Of a DNA stretch of 64,000 bases, positions 1-8,720 are shown one piece after another (position 1 is the stretch's first letter; the number at the start of each line of letters is the position of its first letter). The DNA is taken from the NCBI RefSeq assembly GCF_014842025.1, contig NZ_JACYUY010000005.1, positions 186,001-250,000 of the forward strand, read 5' to 3'. The notes below the pieces were generated by a model. That model made no database searches, was not told where the DNA came from, and worked only from the letters and a program-made list of their open reading frames with translations. The DNA is from Massilia sp. CFBP 13721. Lineage in GTDB: Bacteria; Pseudomonadota; Gammaproteobacteria; Burkholderiales; Burkholderiaceae_D. A program made the translations under genes and the position numbers.

Positions 1-1404
1 GGCGATCTCGGCGTCCGTCAAACCGGAATAGGCTTTCGCGAACGGCACCAGCTTGCGCTCGCCATGGCCCTCGTCGTCCCACACCGCGAAGGTATAGTCG
101 GTGTAGAGCGAGGCACGGCGCCCATGACCGGCCTGGGCATAGATCAGCACCGCGTCGACCGAATACGGATCGACCTTCCACTTCCACCAGGTGCCGACGT
201 CCTTGGTGCGGCCGACGCCGTACTGGGCGCTTTTCGCCTTGACCATCATGCCTTCGACGCCGCGGTTGCGCGATTCCGTACGCAAGGCGGACAGCGCTTC
301 CCAGCCGTCGGCGTGAATCAGCGGCGAAATCTTCAGCTGCGGCTGGTCGATCGCGGCCACCTGCGTTTCCAGCAGCGCGCGCCGCTCGTGCTGGGGCAGC
401 GCGCGCAGGTCGACGCCGTCGAGTTCGAGCAGGTCGTAGCAGACCAGCACCGCCGGCAGTTCGGCCAGCAATTTGGCCGACAGGGTTTTCCGTCCGATCC
501 TGCGCTGCAGTTCGGCGAAGGGCGCCGGCACATCGTTGGCATGGTCCCAGACCAGCACTTCGCCATCGACGACAGTCCCCTCGGGCAGGCGCACGCTGCA
601 CAGTTCCGGGAAGCGCTCGCTGATCAAATCCTCGCCGCGCGACCACAGGTAGTTTTGGGCGCCGCGGCGCACCAGCTGGGCGCGGATGCCGTCGTACTTC
701 CACTCCACTTGCCAGTCACCTAGCTCGCCCAGCGCCGCCGGATCGCCCTGCAGCTGGTGCGCCAGGAAGAAGGGATACGGCTGGCCACCGCGCAGCTTGT
801 GCTCTTCGTCCGACTGCGCCGCGATCAGCTGCAGGAACTTGGTCGCGGTCGGGCGCACGCTGCCGTCGGTCCAGCCCATCAGGCGCTGGGCGACCAGCTT
901 GCTGTCGACCGCGGCAATCGCCGCCAGCGCGCGCGTGACCAGCAACTTCGAGACGCCGACCCGGAAGCCCCCGCCGATCAGTTTGCAGAACAGGAAGCGC
1001 TCGGGCGTGGTCAGCTCGTTCCAGTAGCTGAACAGGGCTTCGCGGATGACGGCGGGGTCGGCGCCCCGCAAGGGGCCGATGCGCTCCGTCATCCATTCGG
1101 CCAGGCCGACGTCGCTCTTCTTTTCCGGCGGCGGCAGGATGTGGGCGATGGTTTCGGCCATGTCGCCGACTGCGTTGTACGACTCGTCGAACAGCCACTC
1201 GTCGAGCACCGCGTATTCGATCGCGTACTGGCGCAAGAGTTTGGTGGGAACGGCCTGGCGTGGCTTGCCGCCGGCGAGGAAGTAGACGGCCCAGGCGGCA
1301 TTCTCGGGTGCGGCCGTGGAAAAGTACTGCTGCAGGGCTTCGAGCTTGCGGTTGGTGGCGGTGGTTTCGTCGAGTTCGGCGAACAGGCGGGCAAATTCAC
1401 GCAT
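1..1404 (-). CDS. ATP-dependent DNA ligase, 3' end beyond window
   Basis: Seals DNA nicks through an enzyme-AMP intermediate. Reading leftward from 1404, the protein begins MREFARLFAELDETT and stays open to base 1, so its C-terminus is cut off. The adenylation motif WKYDGIR, with the catalytic lysine, is read near 687-708 and is followed by RGAQNYLWSRGEDL. Further on come VVDGEVLVW and GVEGMMVKA, ligase motifs of the adenylation domain. The N-terminal alpha-helical DNA-binding domain precedes it. The start overlaps the end of the exonuclease gene by 8 bases, implying translational coupling. Known family: the bacterial ligase found with an SNM1-like exonuclease, and in many genomes also an Lhr-type helicase and PdeM phosphoesterase; those partners would lie left of this window if present. 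Confidence 0.9.
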   Translation of the reverse strand, partial: MREFARLFAELDETTATNRKLEALQQYFSTAAPENAAWAVYFLAGGKPRQAVPTKLLRQYAIEYAVLDEWLFDESYNAVGDMAETIAHILPPPEKKSDVGLAEWMTERIGPLRGADPAVIREALFSYWNELTTPERFLFCKLIGGGFRVGVSKLLVTRALAAIAAVDSKLVAQRLMGWTDGSVRPTATKFLQLIAAQSDEEHKLRGGQPYPFFLAHQLQGDPAALGELGDWQVEWKYDGIRAQLVRRGAQNYLWSRGEDLISERFPELCSVRLPEGTVVDGEVLVWDHANDVPAPFAELQRRIGRKTLSAKLLAELPAVLVCYDLLELDGVDLRALPQHERRALLETQVAAIDQPQLKISPLIHADGWEALSALRTESRNRGVEGMMVKAKSAQYGVGRTKDVGTWWKWKVDPYSVDAVLIYAQAGHGRRASLYTDYTFAVWDDEGHGERKLVPFAKAYSGLTDAEIA

Positions 1405-2443
1405 TGCCGGACTCCTCCACTTGCGCGGCCTCCGCCGGTTGCGGCGCGATGCCGACGTCGTCATCGTCGTCGCCGTATTCCGTGTCGAAGCCGGCCGCGT
1501 CCAGCCCCTGCTGGCAAAGCCAGCGCACCAGCACCGGAATCGAGCCGTGGGTGACGATGACGCGCTGCGCCCCGGTGGCGCTAATTGCCGACATCAGCCC
1601 GGGCCAGTCGGCGTGGTCGGACAACACGAAGCCGCGGTCGACGCCGCGCCGCCGGCGTGCGCCGCGCAGCTGCATCCAGCCGCTGGCAAAGGCGTCGCTG
1701 TAGTCGCCGAAGCGCTTCATCCAGGGTGAGCCCGAGGCGGACGGCGGCGCGACGATGATCGATTGTTTCAGCGCCGCCTTGTCGACGTCGCTCACCATCA
1801 GCGTCGGCGGCAACGCAATGCCGCCTTCCCGATACACGCGATTCAAAGGCTCGACCGCGCCATGGCAGACGATCGGTCCGATCGCCGGATCGAGCCCGGA
1901 CAGGATGCGCTGCGCCTTGCCGAACGAGTAGCCGAAGATCACGCTCGGACGGCCCTCGGCGGCATTCTTCTGCCACCAGCGGTTGATGTCGTCGAAGATC
2001 GACTGTTCCGGGTCCCAGCGGTAGATCGGCAGGCCGAAAGTCGATTCGGTAATAAAGGTGTCGCAGCGCACCGGTTCGAATGGCGCGCAGGTTTTATCCG
2101 GCTCGATCTTGTAGTCGCCGGACGCGACCCAGACTTCGCCCCCGTACTCCATGCGTACCTGGGCCGAGCCGAGCACGTGGCCGGCCGGGTGCAGCGAGAT
2201 GGTGACGCCGTTGTGGACCACGGTCTGGCCATAGTCGAGGCCATCGACATTGATCTCGCCGAGGCGCGAACGCAGCACGTGCACGCCGCTGGCGGCGGTG
2301 AGGTATTTGCCGTGGCCGTAGCGCGCATGGTCGCCGTGGGCGTGCGTGATCACGGCGCGCTCGACCGGGCGCCATGGGTCGATATAAAACCCGCCAGGGA
2401 CGCAGTACAGCCCCTCCTTGCGCACTACCACCATATCTGCCAT
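1397..2443 (-). CDS. ligase-associated DNA exonuclease (MBL/beta-CASP fold)
   Basis: Predicted metal-dependent DNA exonuclease of the SNM1/beta-CASP group that travels with the ATP-dependent ligase. About 348 residues. The metal-binding motif THAHGDHARYG lies near residues 32-42, followed by HPAGHVLGSAQV and SGDYK, the usual metallo-beta-lactamase signatures; VIVTHGS and LSDHAD lie further on. The start at 2443 (MADMVVVRKEG) is chosen because GGAAAGGA sits just upstream; a longer upstream reading would run into the helicase gene. The stop overlaps the ligase start. It lies 17 bases after the RecQ-type helicase, so helicase, nuclease and ligase probably form one repair operon. Confidence 0.9.
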   Translation of the reverse strand: MADMVVVRKEGLYCVPGGFYIDPWRPVERAVITHAHGDHARYGHGKYLTAASGVHVLRSRLGEINVDGLDYGQTVVHNGVTISLHPAGHVLGSAQVRMEYGGEVWVASGDYKIEPDKTCAPFEPVRCDTFITESTFGLPIYRWDPEQSIFDDINRWWQKNAAEGRPSVIFGYSFGKAQRILSGLDPAIGPIVCHGAVEPLNRVYREGGIALPPTLMVSDVDKAALKQSIIVAPPSASGSPWMKRFGDYSDAFASGWMQLRGARRRRGVDRGFVLSDHADWPGLMSAISATGAQRVIVTHGSIPVLVRWLCQQGLDAAGFDTEYGDDDDDVGIAPQPAEAAQVEESGNA

Positions 2444-2460
2444 GCGGTCCTTTCCCGGCG

Positions 2461-4167
2461 TTAGGCCGGCTTGACGAAGTCTGCCATAAAGGAGCGGTGC
2501 TCGCCGTCCGGGAAGTCGATGCCGATCTGGTCGCCCGCCACCGAGACGACGATGCCCTGTCCATACTTTGGCACCGTCACCTGCATGCCCACCTCGAAAT
2601 GCGGCCCGGCCGGTTCCGGCTCCGGCGCATGGTCGAACTCGTCGTCGCGGATCTCGATGTCGTCCAGGTTCATCGACGGCGGGTTCTTGCAGTTGTCGCA
2701 CTTGCAGCACTTCTCGAAGCCTTCGACTTCGTCGCCGAAGTAATCGAGCATCAGCTTCCAGCGGCAAAAACCGCTGACCGCGTAACCCACCATCTTTTCG
2801 AGCGATTCGCGATCGTGCTCCTGCTTCTGCACGTAGACAGCGGCCAGCGCTTCGAAGGTGGCGGCCCTGGGTTCGGCCTTGGTCACGACGAATTCGAGCT
2901 TGCGGTTCTGGCGCACCAGCTTGCCGTCTTTCAGCAGCTTGAGGCAGACCTTGATCTTCGCCTCGTTGAGGTCGACCAGTTTTTCTTCGATGCGCTCGGT
3001 CGTCACCGCGCCGTCTTCAGCCAGTTCGCAGGCGGCGTCGTAGACCGAGCGGATCTCGGCGGCGTCCGGGTAGTGTTTGACCAGGAAGAACTGCTGCAGA
3101 CGCTTGTCGTCTTGCAGGAACAGCAGTGTGCAGCTGGCATCCTCCCCGTCGCGCCCCGCCCGCCCGGACTCCTGGTAATACGATTCGAGGTTGGCGGGAA
3201 TCTGCAGGTGGATCACGAAGCGGGTGTCGCTCTTGTCGATGCCCATGCCGAAGGCATTGGTCGCGACCATGATGCGCCGCTCGTCGTTCATGAACAGGTC
3301 CTGGTTCGCCTTGCGCTCGGCGCTGGGCAGCTTGCCGTGGTAGATCGTGACCGACTCGCCCACTTCTTCCAGGATGCGGTGCATTTCCTCGGCCGCCTTG
3401 ACGGTGGCCGCGTAGACGATGCCGACACCCTCGTTCTCCGCCACCAGGCGCCGCGCTTCCTGGAATTTCTCGGCCAGGTTGGTCACCTGGCGCACGCTGT
3501 AGTGCAGGTTCGGGCGATAGATGCCGGTGTTGATGACGTTCATGCGCGGCCGGTTCAACTGGCGGCCGATGTCGTCGATCACCTCGTCGGTGGCGGTGGC
3601 GGTGAGCGCCAGCACCGGCGGCTGGCCGAGCGCGGCAATCGCCGCCGCCATTTCGATATAGGCCGGGCGGAAATCGTGGCCCCACTGCGAAATGCAGTGC
3701 GCTTCGTCGATCGCGACCAGCACGATATTCGTTTGCTTGAGCACGTCGAGGAATTCGGGCGAGGTCAGGCGCTCGGGCGTGCAGAACACGATCTCGCACT
3801 CGCCGGCGGCGATGCCGGCTAGCGCCCCATGTTCTTCCTCGGCATTCAGGCTGCTGTTGACCTGGCAGGCGCGGATGCCCAACTCGTCGAGCTTCCCGAG
3901 CTGGTCCTTCATCAGCGAGATCAGGGGCGAGACGACGACCGTCGTGCCCTTCAGGATATGCGCCGGAATCTGGTAGCACAGCGACTTGCCGCCGCCGGTG
4001 GGCATGATCGCCAGCGTATCTTTACCGTCGAGGACGCTGTCGATGACGCGCTGCTGTCCATCGCGCAGGCGTTCGATGCCGAACACTGAACGCAGCAGCT
4101 TGTTGATGGAATGGCGGCGCACTGCGAGCAGGCCATTGTGGAGGAGTTGGGGGTCGTGTCGGGTCAT
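2461..4167 (-). CDS. RecQ-family ATP-dependent DNA helicase, atypical C-terminus
   Basis: Superfamily 2 DNA helicase, about 568 residues from MTRHDPQLL at 4167. Walker A is MPTGGGKSLCYQ near residue 55, Walker B is DEAHCISQWGHDFRP, and motif VI is YYQESGRAGRDG. After the helicase core there is a winged-helix-looking stretch (VTTERIEEKLVDLNEAKIKV), then a cysteine cluster, GFEKCCKCDNCKN, matching the RecQ zinc module, then an acidic linker and a small tail VTVPKYGQGIVVSV that resembles an SH3/KOW-type fold. E. coli RecQ has zinc module, winged helix, HRDC in that order; here HRDC is absent and the order looks swapped (inference from sequence only). First gene of the helicase-exonuclease-ligase set. 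Confidence 0.85.
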   Translation of the reverse strand: MTRHDPQLLHNGLLAVRRHSINKLLRSVFGIERLRDGQQRVIDSVLDGKDTLAIMPTGGGKSLCYQIPAHILKGTTVVVSPLISLMKDQLGKLDELGIRACQVNSSLNAEEEHGALAGIAAGECEIVFCTPERLTSPEFLDVLKQTNIVLVAIDEAHCISQWGHDFRPAYIEMAAAIAALGQPPVLALTATATDEVIDDIGRQLNRPRMNVINTGIYRPNLHYSVRQVTNLAEKFQEARRLVAENEGVGIVYAATVKAAEEMHRILEEVGESVTIYHGKLPSAERKANQDLFMNDERRIMVATNAFGMGIDKSDTRFVIHLQIPANLESYYQESGRAGRDGEDASCTLLFLQDDKRLQQFFLVKHYPDAAEIRSVYDAACELAEDGAVTTERIEEKLVDLNEAKIKVCLKLLKDGKLVRQNRKLEFVVTKAEPRAATFEALAAVYVQKQEHDRESLEKMVGYAVSGFCRWKLMLDYFGDEVEGFEKCCKCDNCKNPPSMNLDDIEIRDDEFDHAPEPEPAGPHFEVGMQVTVPKYGQGIVVSVAGDQIGIDFPDGEHRSFMADFVKPA

Positions 4168-4385
4168 GCAATTACTGTAATTCGCGCGCGCGAACCCGGC
4201 TATAGGACGCCAACCAAAGGCCGCGTAGGAGCGGCTCTCTGAGCCCCTTCCTGCGGCTGAGACAGCACCACAAGGTCTTTTCCTACAGAACGGCGGAGTG
4301 CCCGCCGATGCCGCGCAATGCGGCCCGGCCTCAGAATGGCACCATACCAAACGGAAACACACACCCAAAAGCAGGAGAACCCACC

Positions 4386-4505
4386 ATGATGCGCTCGATC
4401 CCCACCACCCTGACCGCACTCCAACTTGCCCTCGCCGGCGCCGCAGCCTGGCTGGTGTATGAAACGAACGCGCTGCAGGGCGCAGCGGTGTTGATGTTTC
4501 ACTAA
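4386..4505 (+). CDS. possible 39-residue membrane peptide
   Basis: A short frame begins MMRSIPTTL and contains one hydrophobic segment (LQLALAGAAAWLVY). It has a convincing ribosome-binding site, CAGGAGAA, 7 bases upstream. A longer in-frame reading starts at 4308 but has no such site. No family recognised. It is divergent from the RecQ-family gene and followed by a hairpin region and a strong terminator. Its reality rests on the ribosome-binding site and the membrane-like composition only. Confidence 0.4.
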   Translation: MMRSIPTTLTALQLALAGAAAWLVYETNALQGAAVLMFH

Positions 4506-4621
4506 ACAAATTCCGCCACAGGCGTGGCCGGTTGTCGTGAACATGATGATGTCTTGACGTAATCATTGTCGCAAAACATCTGGCTAACCGGCGCACGATA
4601 ACGCCAAGCAACAGTTTCAGA

Positions 4622-4642
4622 CCGGTGCACCGGATGCACCGG
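4622..4642 (+). other. perfect 8-bp hairpin, part of candidate small RNA
   Basis: CCGGTGCA, five-base loop, TGCACCGG. It stands 20 bases before the strong terminator hairpin in a stretch without a credible gene, so the two hairpins could be the 3' part of a small RNA or of the leader/trailer of the 39-residue peptide gene. Confidence 0.35.
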
Positions 4643-4661
4643 CAATTAACAAGTAGACAAC

Positions 4662-4698
4662 AGCGCCATCCGCTCAGACCGGATGGCGCTTTTTATTT
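4662..4698 (+). terminator. Rho-independent terminator
   Basis: An 11-bp perfect stem (AGCGCCATCCG / CGGATGGCGCT) with a 7-base loop is followed directly by TTTTATTT on the plus strand. It would end a transcript from the 4.4-4.6 kb region. The rest of 4506-4932 holds no credible gene. Confidence 0.85.
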
Positions 4699-4932
4699 GC
4701 GCGCCTGGTTCACTGGCTTGCTTACCGGAGCGACCCGAGTGAAAGAAATGAGACAGGAGATATAAGCAGCGGAAACTTGGGAAGATTGGAGATGCGACGA
4801 CAATTGGTGAGATTCCTTCCGTTGTCATGAGAATATACTTGCTGTGGTGAACAGGACTTCTTATCGACACTTGATCCGTACCCGCCATGCTGGCCTGGAT
4901 AGATTGGTCGACCATACCCCACAGGATTTCCG

Positions 4933-5886
4933 ATGCGAGACTCCCACTACCCAACATCTGGCGACCCAATTGTTTTCTTTGACTTTGAAACCACCGGCCT
5001 TTGTTCCAAGAACGATTCAATCATCGAAATTGCAGCAGTTAAGTATGTTCCTGGTGCAGCCTCGCATCCGCATATGCAACAACTTATCGCCATTGATCGG
5101 CCGCTGCCCAGGTTCATCACGAAACTAACCGGAATAACTGACGATATGCTTCGGACCGATGGTCGACGCATGGATGAGGTGCTGGACGAGTTCATCGAAT
5201 TCATCGGAGATCATACAGTCGTCGCATTCAATATTAACTTTGATACGCGCTTTCTGAATGCGGCGATTGAACGCCATCGCCGTCGCCCACTCAACAACGT
5301 CGGACATTGTGCGCTCGCCCGTGCCAGGTTGGCATGGCCTGACCTGCCAAGTCATAAGCTCGTTCACTTGGCGAAACACTTGGACTTGGACGTTGGAGTA
5401 GCTCATCGCGCGCTGAATGACAGCCTATTGGCACTAGAGGTGTACTTTCGCTCGTTCGAAGTCGAGCGCTCGCGTGGTTCGGAAAGGGCCGTGAGCAAGA
5501 CGATCTCTACGGGCGCACCATCGATTATTCCAACCATTGCAGGACCACGTCAGTTCAGGATTGAGGTCTTGGGCACGCGTCGCAATCAGGAACCCTTTGA
5601 GGCCCTGTGCGGACCTCGGACGGATAAGGGAACGGTGCTCGACATTCAAGTTCAATTGCGCGTGGAGACCAATTCGAACGCGGTAAAGGTGCTATTACAG
5701 GAAGAAGTAGTAGGAAACTTAGCCACACGCGTGGCACAAGACTTTCGCCGCGCGATCATCGACGGCGATTTGGCTGAGTTCAGACATTTTGAATGCTCAG
5801 CAAAGATCCGAGGTGGAAAAATTAGCGATTCGTCGACCGATGGCCACTATGTCATGTGGTTGGACATACCGCAAGATGATGACTAG
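4933..5886 (+). CDS. DnaQ-like 3'-5' exonuclease with HIRAN-like C-terminus
   Basis: Predicted DEDDh 3'-5' exonuclease, 317 residues. Residues 10-180 carry the exonuclease motifs: FFDFETTG (Asp, Glu), NINFDTRFL (Asp) and HRALNDSLLALEVYF (His, Asp). The last 120 residues read FRIEVLGTRRNQEPFEAL, then NAVKVLLQEEVVGNLA and HYVMWLDIP, a pattern like HIRAN domains that bind DNA ends; this is my inference. CAGGA precedes the start. Codon use is visibly more A/T-rich than in neighbouring genes, and the gene stands alone between a terminator and two palindromic repeats, suggesting acquisition by transfer. Could act in repair or phage defence; not established. Confidence 0.8.
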   Translation: MRDSHYPTSGDPIVFFDFETTGLCSKNDSIIEIAAVKYVPGAASHPHMQQLIAIDRPLPRFITKLTGITDDMLRTDGRRMDEVLDEFIEFIGDHTVVAFNINFDTRFLNAAIERHRRRPLNNVGHCALARARLAWPDLPSHKLVHLAKHLDLDVGVAHRALNDSLLALEVYFRSFEVERSRGSERAVSKTISTGAPSIIPTIAGPRQFRIEVLGTRRNQEPFEALCGPRTDKGTVLDIQVQLRVETNSNAVKVLLQEEVVGNLATRVAQDFRRAIIDGDLAEFRHFECSAKIRGGKISDSSTDGHYVMWLDIPQDDD

Positions 5887-5973
5887 GACCGCGCTGTTTC
5901 GAAATTAGGCTCGTAGTTCGACCGTTTTGGAACCGTGTACGGCTGACGGTCCATGTCCGTTATACCCATGCGT

Positions 5974-6001
5974 CCGCGTGGGCTCGGGGCGCCCACCCTA
6001 C
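5974..6001. repeat. GTAGGGTGG palindrome family, single arm (locus A)
   Basis: One arm, CCGCGTGGGC to GCCCACCCTAC, itself able to fold (GTGGGC with GCCCAC). It sits between convergent genes next to the larger nested copy at 6027-6210. Confidence 0.75.
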
Positions 6002-6026
6002 TTTTTATTTATACCGACCGCTTATG

Positions 6027-6210
6027 CAGCAGGCCGTAGGGTGGTCGGCTCCACCCGGGTACTCGATTATTGTTGACGCCTGCGCCGCCCACGCGTTCAG
6101 CCGGCCCCGGAAACCTCGCGTCGTATCAACGGTGGGTTGAACACGTGGGCGGCGCAGGAGCCGGGTCCGTGCAGATGATCGGATGGAGCCGACCACCCTA
6201 CGGCCTGCTA
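6027..6210. repeat. GTAGGGTGG palindrome family, nested double palindrome (locus B)
   Basis: Outer arms 6029-6056 and 6181-6208 pair over about 28 bases (GCAGGCCGTAGGGTGG...), with one mismatch. Inside them a second inverted repeat pairs 6080-6099 with 6137-6156 (TGCGCCGCCCACGCG...). The inner core shares CCCACGCGTTCA and GAAACCTCGCG with locus C at 17.7 kb. With locus A it fills the 400-base gap between the exonuclease gene and ahpF. Confidence 0.8.
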
Positions 6211-6224
6211 CGGCCGCGACAGCC

Positions 6225-6264
6225 AATAAAAAACGCCATCCCGGCTTGCACCGGGATGGCGTTT
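6225..6264 (-). terminator. Rho-independent terminator of ahpF
   Basis: A 14-bp perfect stem, AAACGCCATCCCGG / CCGGGATGGCGTTT, with a 6-base loop. Read on the minus strand it is followed by TTTTTTATT, 22 bases after the ahpF stop codon. Confidence 0.9.
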
Positions 6265-6286
6265 CCATTTACTGCACTACTGAAGA

Positions 6287-7879
6287 TCAGGCAGCCGCTT
6301 GCGCAGGCATGTCGATCGCGTCGGTCTCTTCGGTCGGCAGGCGCATCATGTAGTCGAAGGCTGCCAGCGAGGCCTTGGCGCCCTCGCCCACCGCGATCAC
6401 GATCTGCTTGAACGGCACCGTGGTGACGTCGCCGGCCGCGAACACGCCAGGAATCGAGGTTTCGCCTCGAGCGTCGACTTCGATCTCGCCATGCGGCGTC
6501 AGGTCGAGCGTGCCCTTGAGCCATTCGGCGTTCGGGAGCAGACCGATCTGGACGAAGACACCCGCCAGTTCCACCGTATGCAACTCGCCGCTGGCGCGGT
6601 CCTTGTAGACCAGGCCGGTGACTTTCTTGCCGTCGCCCAGGACTTCCGTCGTCTGCGCACCCTTGATCACGTCCACGTTATTCAGGCTGTAGAGCTTGCG
6701 CTGCAAGACCGCGTCGGCACGCAGTTCATTGCCGAACTCGATCAGGGTGACGTGCTCGACGATGCCGGCCAGGTCGATGGCCGCTTCGACGCCCGAGTTA
6801 CCGCCGCCGATCACCGACACGCGCTTGCCCTTGAACAGCGGACCGTCGCAGTGCGGGCAATACGCCACGCCGTGGTTTTTGTACTCTTTTTCGCCCGGCA
6901 CGTTGATTTCGCGCCAGCGGGCGCCGGTCGAGATGATGACCGACTTCGATTTCAGGACGGCGCCGTCTTCGGTCGTGACTTCGAACAGCTTGTCGTTCTT
7001 CTCCAGCTTGGCGGCGCGCTGCAGGTTCATGATGTCGACGTCGTAGTGCTTGACGTGCTCTTCCAGCGAGACGGCGAACTTCGGCCCTTCGGTTTCCTTC
7101 ACCGAGACGAAGTTTTCGATCGCCAGCGTGTCGAGCACCTGGCCGCCGAAACGGTCGGCGACGACGCCGGTACGGATGCCTTTGCGGGCGGCGTAGATCG
7201 CCGCGGCCGCGCCGGCAGGACCGCCGCCGACGATCAGCACGTCGAAGGCTTCTTTCTTGGATAGTTCGGCGGCTTTTCTCTTGCCGGCGCCGGTATCGAG
7301 CTTGGCGAGGATTTCCTCGGCGCTCATGCGGCCCTGGCCGAAGTGCTCGCCGTTCAGGAACATCATCGGCACGGCCAGGATCTGGCGCGACTCGACTTCA
7401 TCCTTGAACAGGCCGCCGTCGATGGTCGTGACCTTGATGCGCGGGTTGATGATCGACATCGAGTTCAGCGACTGCACTACTTCCGGGCAGTTATGACAGG
7501 ACAGCGAGATGAAGGCTTCGAAGACGTAGTCGCCGTCGAGGTTCTTGATCTGCTCGATCACTGCCTGGTCGAACTTGATCGGGTGGCCGCCCACCTGCAG
7601 CAGGGCCAGCACCAGAGAGGTGAATTCGTGGCCAAGCGGAATCGCGGCGAATTCGATGCCGATGTCGGTACCGACACGGTTGATGGCGAAGGATGGCTTG
7701 CGCGTACCCTTGCCGTCTTCACGGTAAGTAATCTTTGCGCTCAGGGAAGTGATTTCCTTGAGCAGTTCTTCCATTTCTCGCGCCTTGGGCGAGTTATCGA
7801 GCGATGCAACGATCTCAATCGGCTGCACCACTTTTTCCAAATAGGCTTGTAACTGCTTTTTGAGATTTGCATCCAGCAT
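6287..7879 (-). CDS. ahpF: alkyl hydroperoxide reductase subunit F
   Basis: NAD(P)H-dependent flavoprotein that reduces AhpC. About 530 residues from [11 protein letters not shown], close to the family's usual 520. The N-terminal tandem thioredoxin-like domain carries SCHNCPE; the FAD site is [17 protein letters not shown], the redox-active pair is CPHCDG, and the NAD site is [24 protein letters not shown] closes the flavin domain. The upstream in-frame ATG at 7945 is rejected because it would read through the intergenic hairpin. It follows ahpC in the same direction. Confidence 0.97.
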   Translation of the reverse strand: MLDANLKKQLQAYLEKVVQPIEIVASLDNSPKAREMEELLKEITSLSAKITYREDGKGTRKPSFAINRVGTDIGIEFAAIPLGHEFTSLVLALLQVGGHPIKFDQAVIEQIKNLDGDYVFEAFISLSCHNCPEVVQSLNSMSIINPRIKVTTIDGGLFKDEVESRQILAVPMMFLNGEHFGQGRMSAEEILAKLDTGAGKRKAAELSKKEAFDVLIVGGGPAGAAAAIYAARKGIRTGVVADRFGGQVLDTLAIENFVSVKETEGPKFAVSLEEHVKHYDVDIMNLQRAAKLEKNDKLFEVTTEDGAVLKSKSVIISTGARWREINVPGEKEYKNHGVAYCPHCDGPLFKGKRVSVIGGGNSGVEAAIDLAGIVEHVTLIEFGNELRADAVLQRKLYSLNNVDVIKGAQTTEVLGDGKKVTGLVYKDRASGELHTVELAGVFVQIGLLPNAEWLKGTLDLTPHGEIEVDARGETSIPGVFAAGDVTTVPFKQIVIAVGEGAKASLAAFDYMMRLPTEETDAIDMPAQAAA

Positions 7880-7905
7880 GGTTTTTCCTTGTATTCGGTG
7901 AGTGT

Positions 7906-7939
7906 CGGACACTGGCCGGCTAAGGCGGGCCAGTGTCCG
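7906..7939 (-). promoter_or_regulatory. intergenic hairpin between ahpC and ahpF
   Basis: A perfect 12-bp stem, CGGACACTGGCC / GGCCAGTGTCCG, with a 10-base loop and no U-tract. Such a stem in the ahpC-ahpF gap could protect the ahpC 3' end or partly attenuate ahpF, giving more AhpC than AhpF. That role is inferred. Confidence 0.6.
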
Positions 7940-7973
7940 GTACAACTGGTATAACTAACTAGCTACTGACTGC

Positions 7974-8537
7974 TTAAATCTTGCCGACCAGATCCAGCGA
8001 CGGGGTCAGGGTTTCCGCGCCTTCGGTCCACTTGGCTGGGCAGACTTCGCCTGGGTGGGCAGCGACGTACTGGGCAGCCTTGACCTTGCGCATCAGTTCC
8101 GATGCGTCGCGGCCGATGCCGTTGTCGTGCACTTCCATGACCTTGATCTGGCCTTCAGGATTGATGACGAAGGTGCCGCGCAGCGCCATGCCTTCTTCTT
8201 CGATCATGACCTGGAAGTTACGGGCCAGGATGCCGGTCGGGTCGCCGATCAGCGGGTAGTTGACTTTCTTGATCGCATCCGAAGTGTCATGCCATGCCTT
8301 GTGGGCGAAGTGGCTGTCGGTCGACACGCCGTAGACTTTGACGCCCATCTGTTCGAACTGCGGCTGGAAGTCAGCCAGGTCTTCCAGTTCGGTCGGGCAG
8401 ACGAAGGTGAAGTCGGCCGGGTAGAACATCAGGATGGACCAGGTGCCTTTGAATTGTTCTTCGGTCAGGTCGATGAACTTGCCAGCGTGGTAAGCGGTTG
8501 CTTTGAATGGCTTGATTTCGGTGTTGATAAGGGACAT
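7974..8537 (-). CDS. ahpC: alkyl hydroperoxide reductase subunit C (peroxiredoxin)
   Basis: Typical 2-Cys peroxiredoxin that reduces hydrogen peroxide and organic peroxides. 187 residues, full family length. The peroxidatic cysteine is in DFTFVCPTEL near residue 47 and the resolving cysteine in GEVCPAKW near residue 166. CAGGAG lies 6 bases before the ATG. It has its own promoter upstream and ahpF behind it. Confidence 0.98.
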   Translation of the reverse strand: MSLINTEIKPFKATAYHAGKFIDLTEEQFKGTWSILMFYPADFTFVCPTELEDLADFQPQFEQMGVKVYGVSTDSHFAHKAWHDTSDAIKKVNYPLIGDPTGILARNFQVMIEEEGMALRGTFVINPEGQIKVMEVHDNGIGRDASELMRKVKAAQYVAAHPGEVCPAKWTEGAETLTPSLDLVGKI

Positions 8538-8579
8538 GGAAGCTCCTGTTTGTGTGTTGAATCAAAGTTGATGAATGCA

Positions 8580-8608
8580 AGTGTAAAGCGCTTGCGGTCG
8601 CTTGTAAA
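8580..8608 (-). promoter_or_regulatory. probable sigma-70 promoter of ahpC
   Basis: On the minus strand, TTTACA (8608-8603), 17-base spacer, then TACACT (8585-8580), giving a leader of about 35 bases. No clean OxyR-type ATAG/CTAT array was found upstream, although the stretch 8610-8650 is AT-rich and could hold an activator site. Confidence 0.6.
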
Positions 8609-8720
8609 ATTAATTGATGGGATACTTTCGATTAATTTCTACTATCGCGAGGAGACAACAAGCCCGGCCGTGGCTGGCAGGGCTGTCAATCTCGCAAGAG
8701 ACTTGTCAGTTTGCGGGAAA

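Noticed and set aside
4200-4544. 114-codon minus-strand frame upstream of the RecQ-family gene
   Set aside because: No ribosome site, no domain, overlaps the better-supported small peptide gene; also rules out the long N-terminal extension of the helicase.
8610-8650. OxyR-like site upstream of ahpC
   Set aside because: Only scattered ATAG/AATC pieces at uneven spacing; not convincing enough to annotate.
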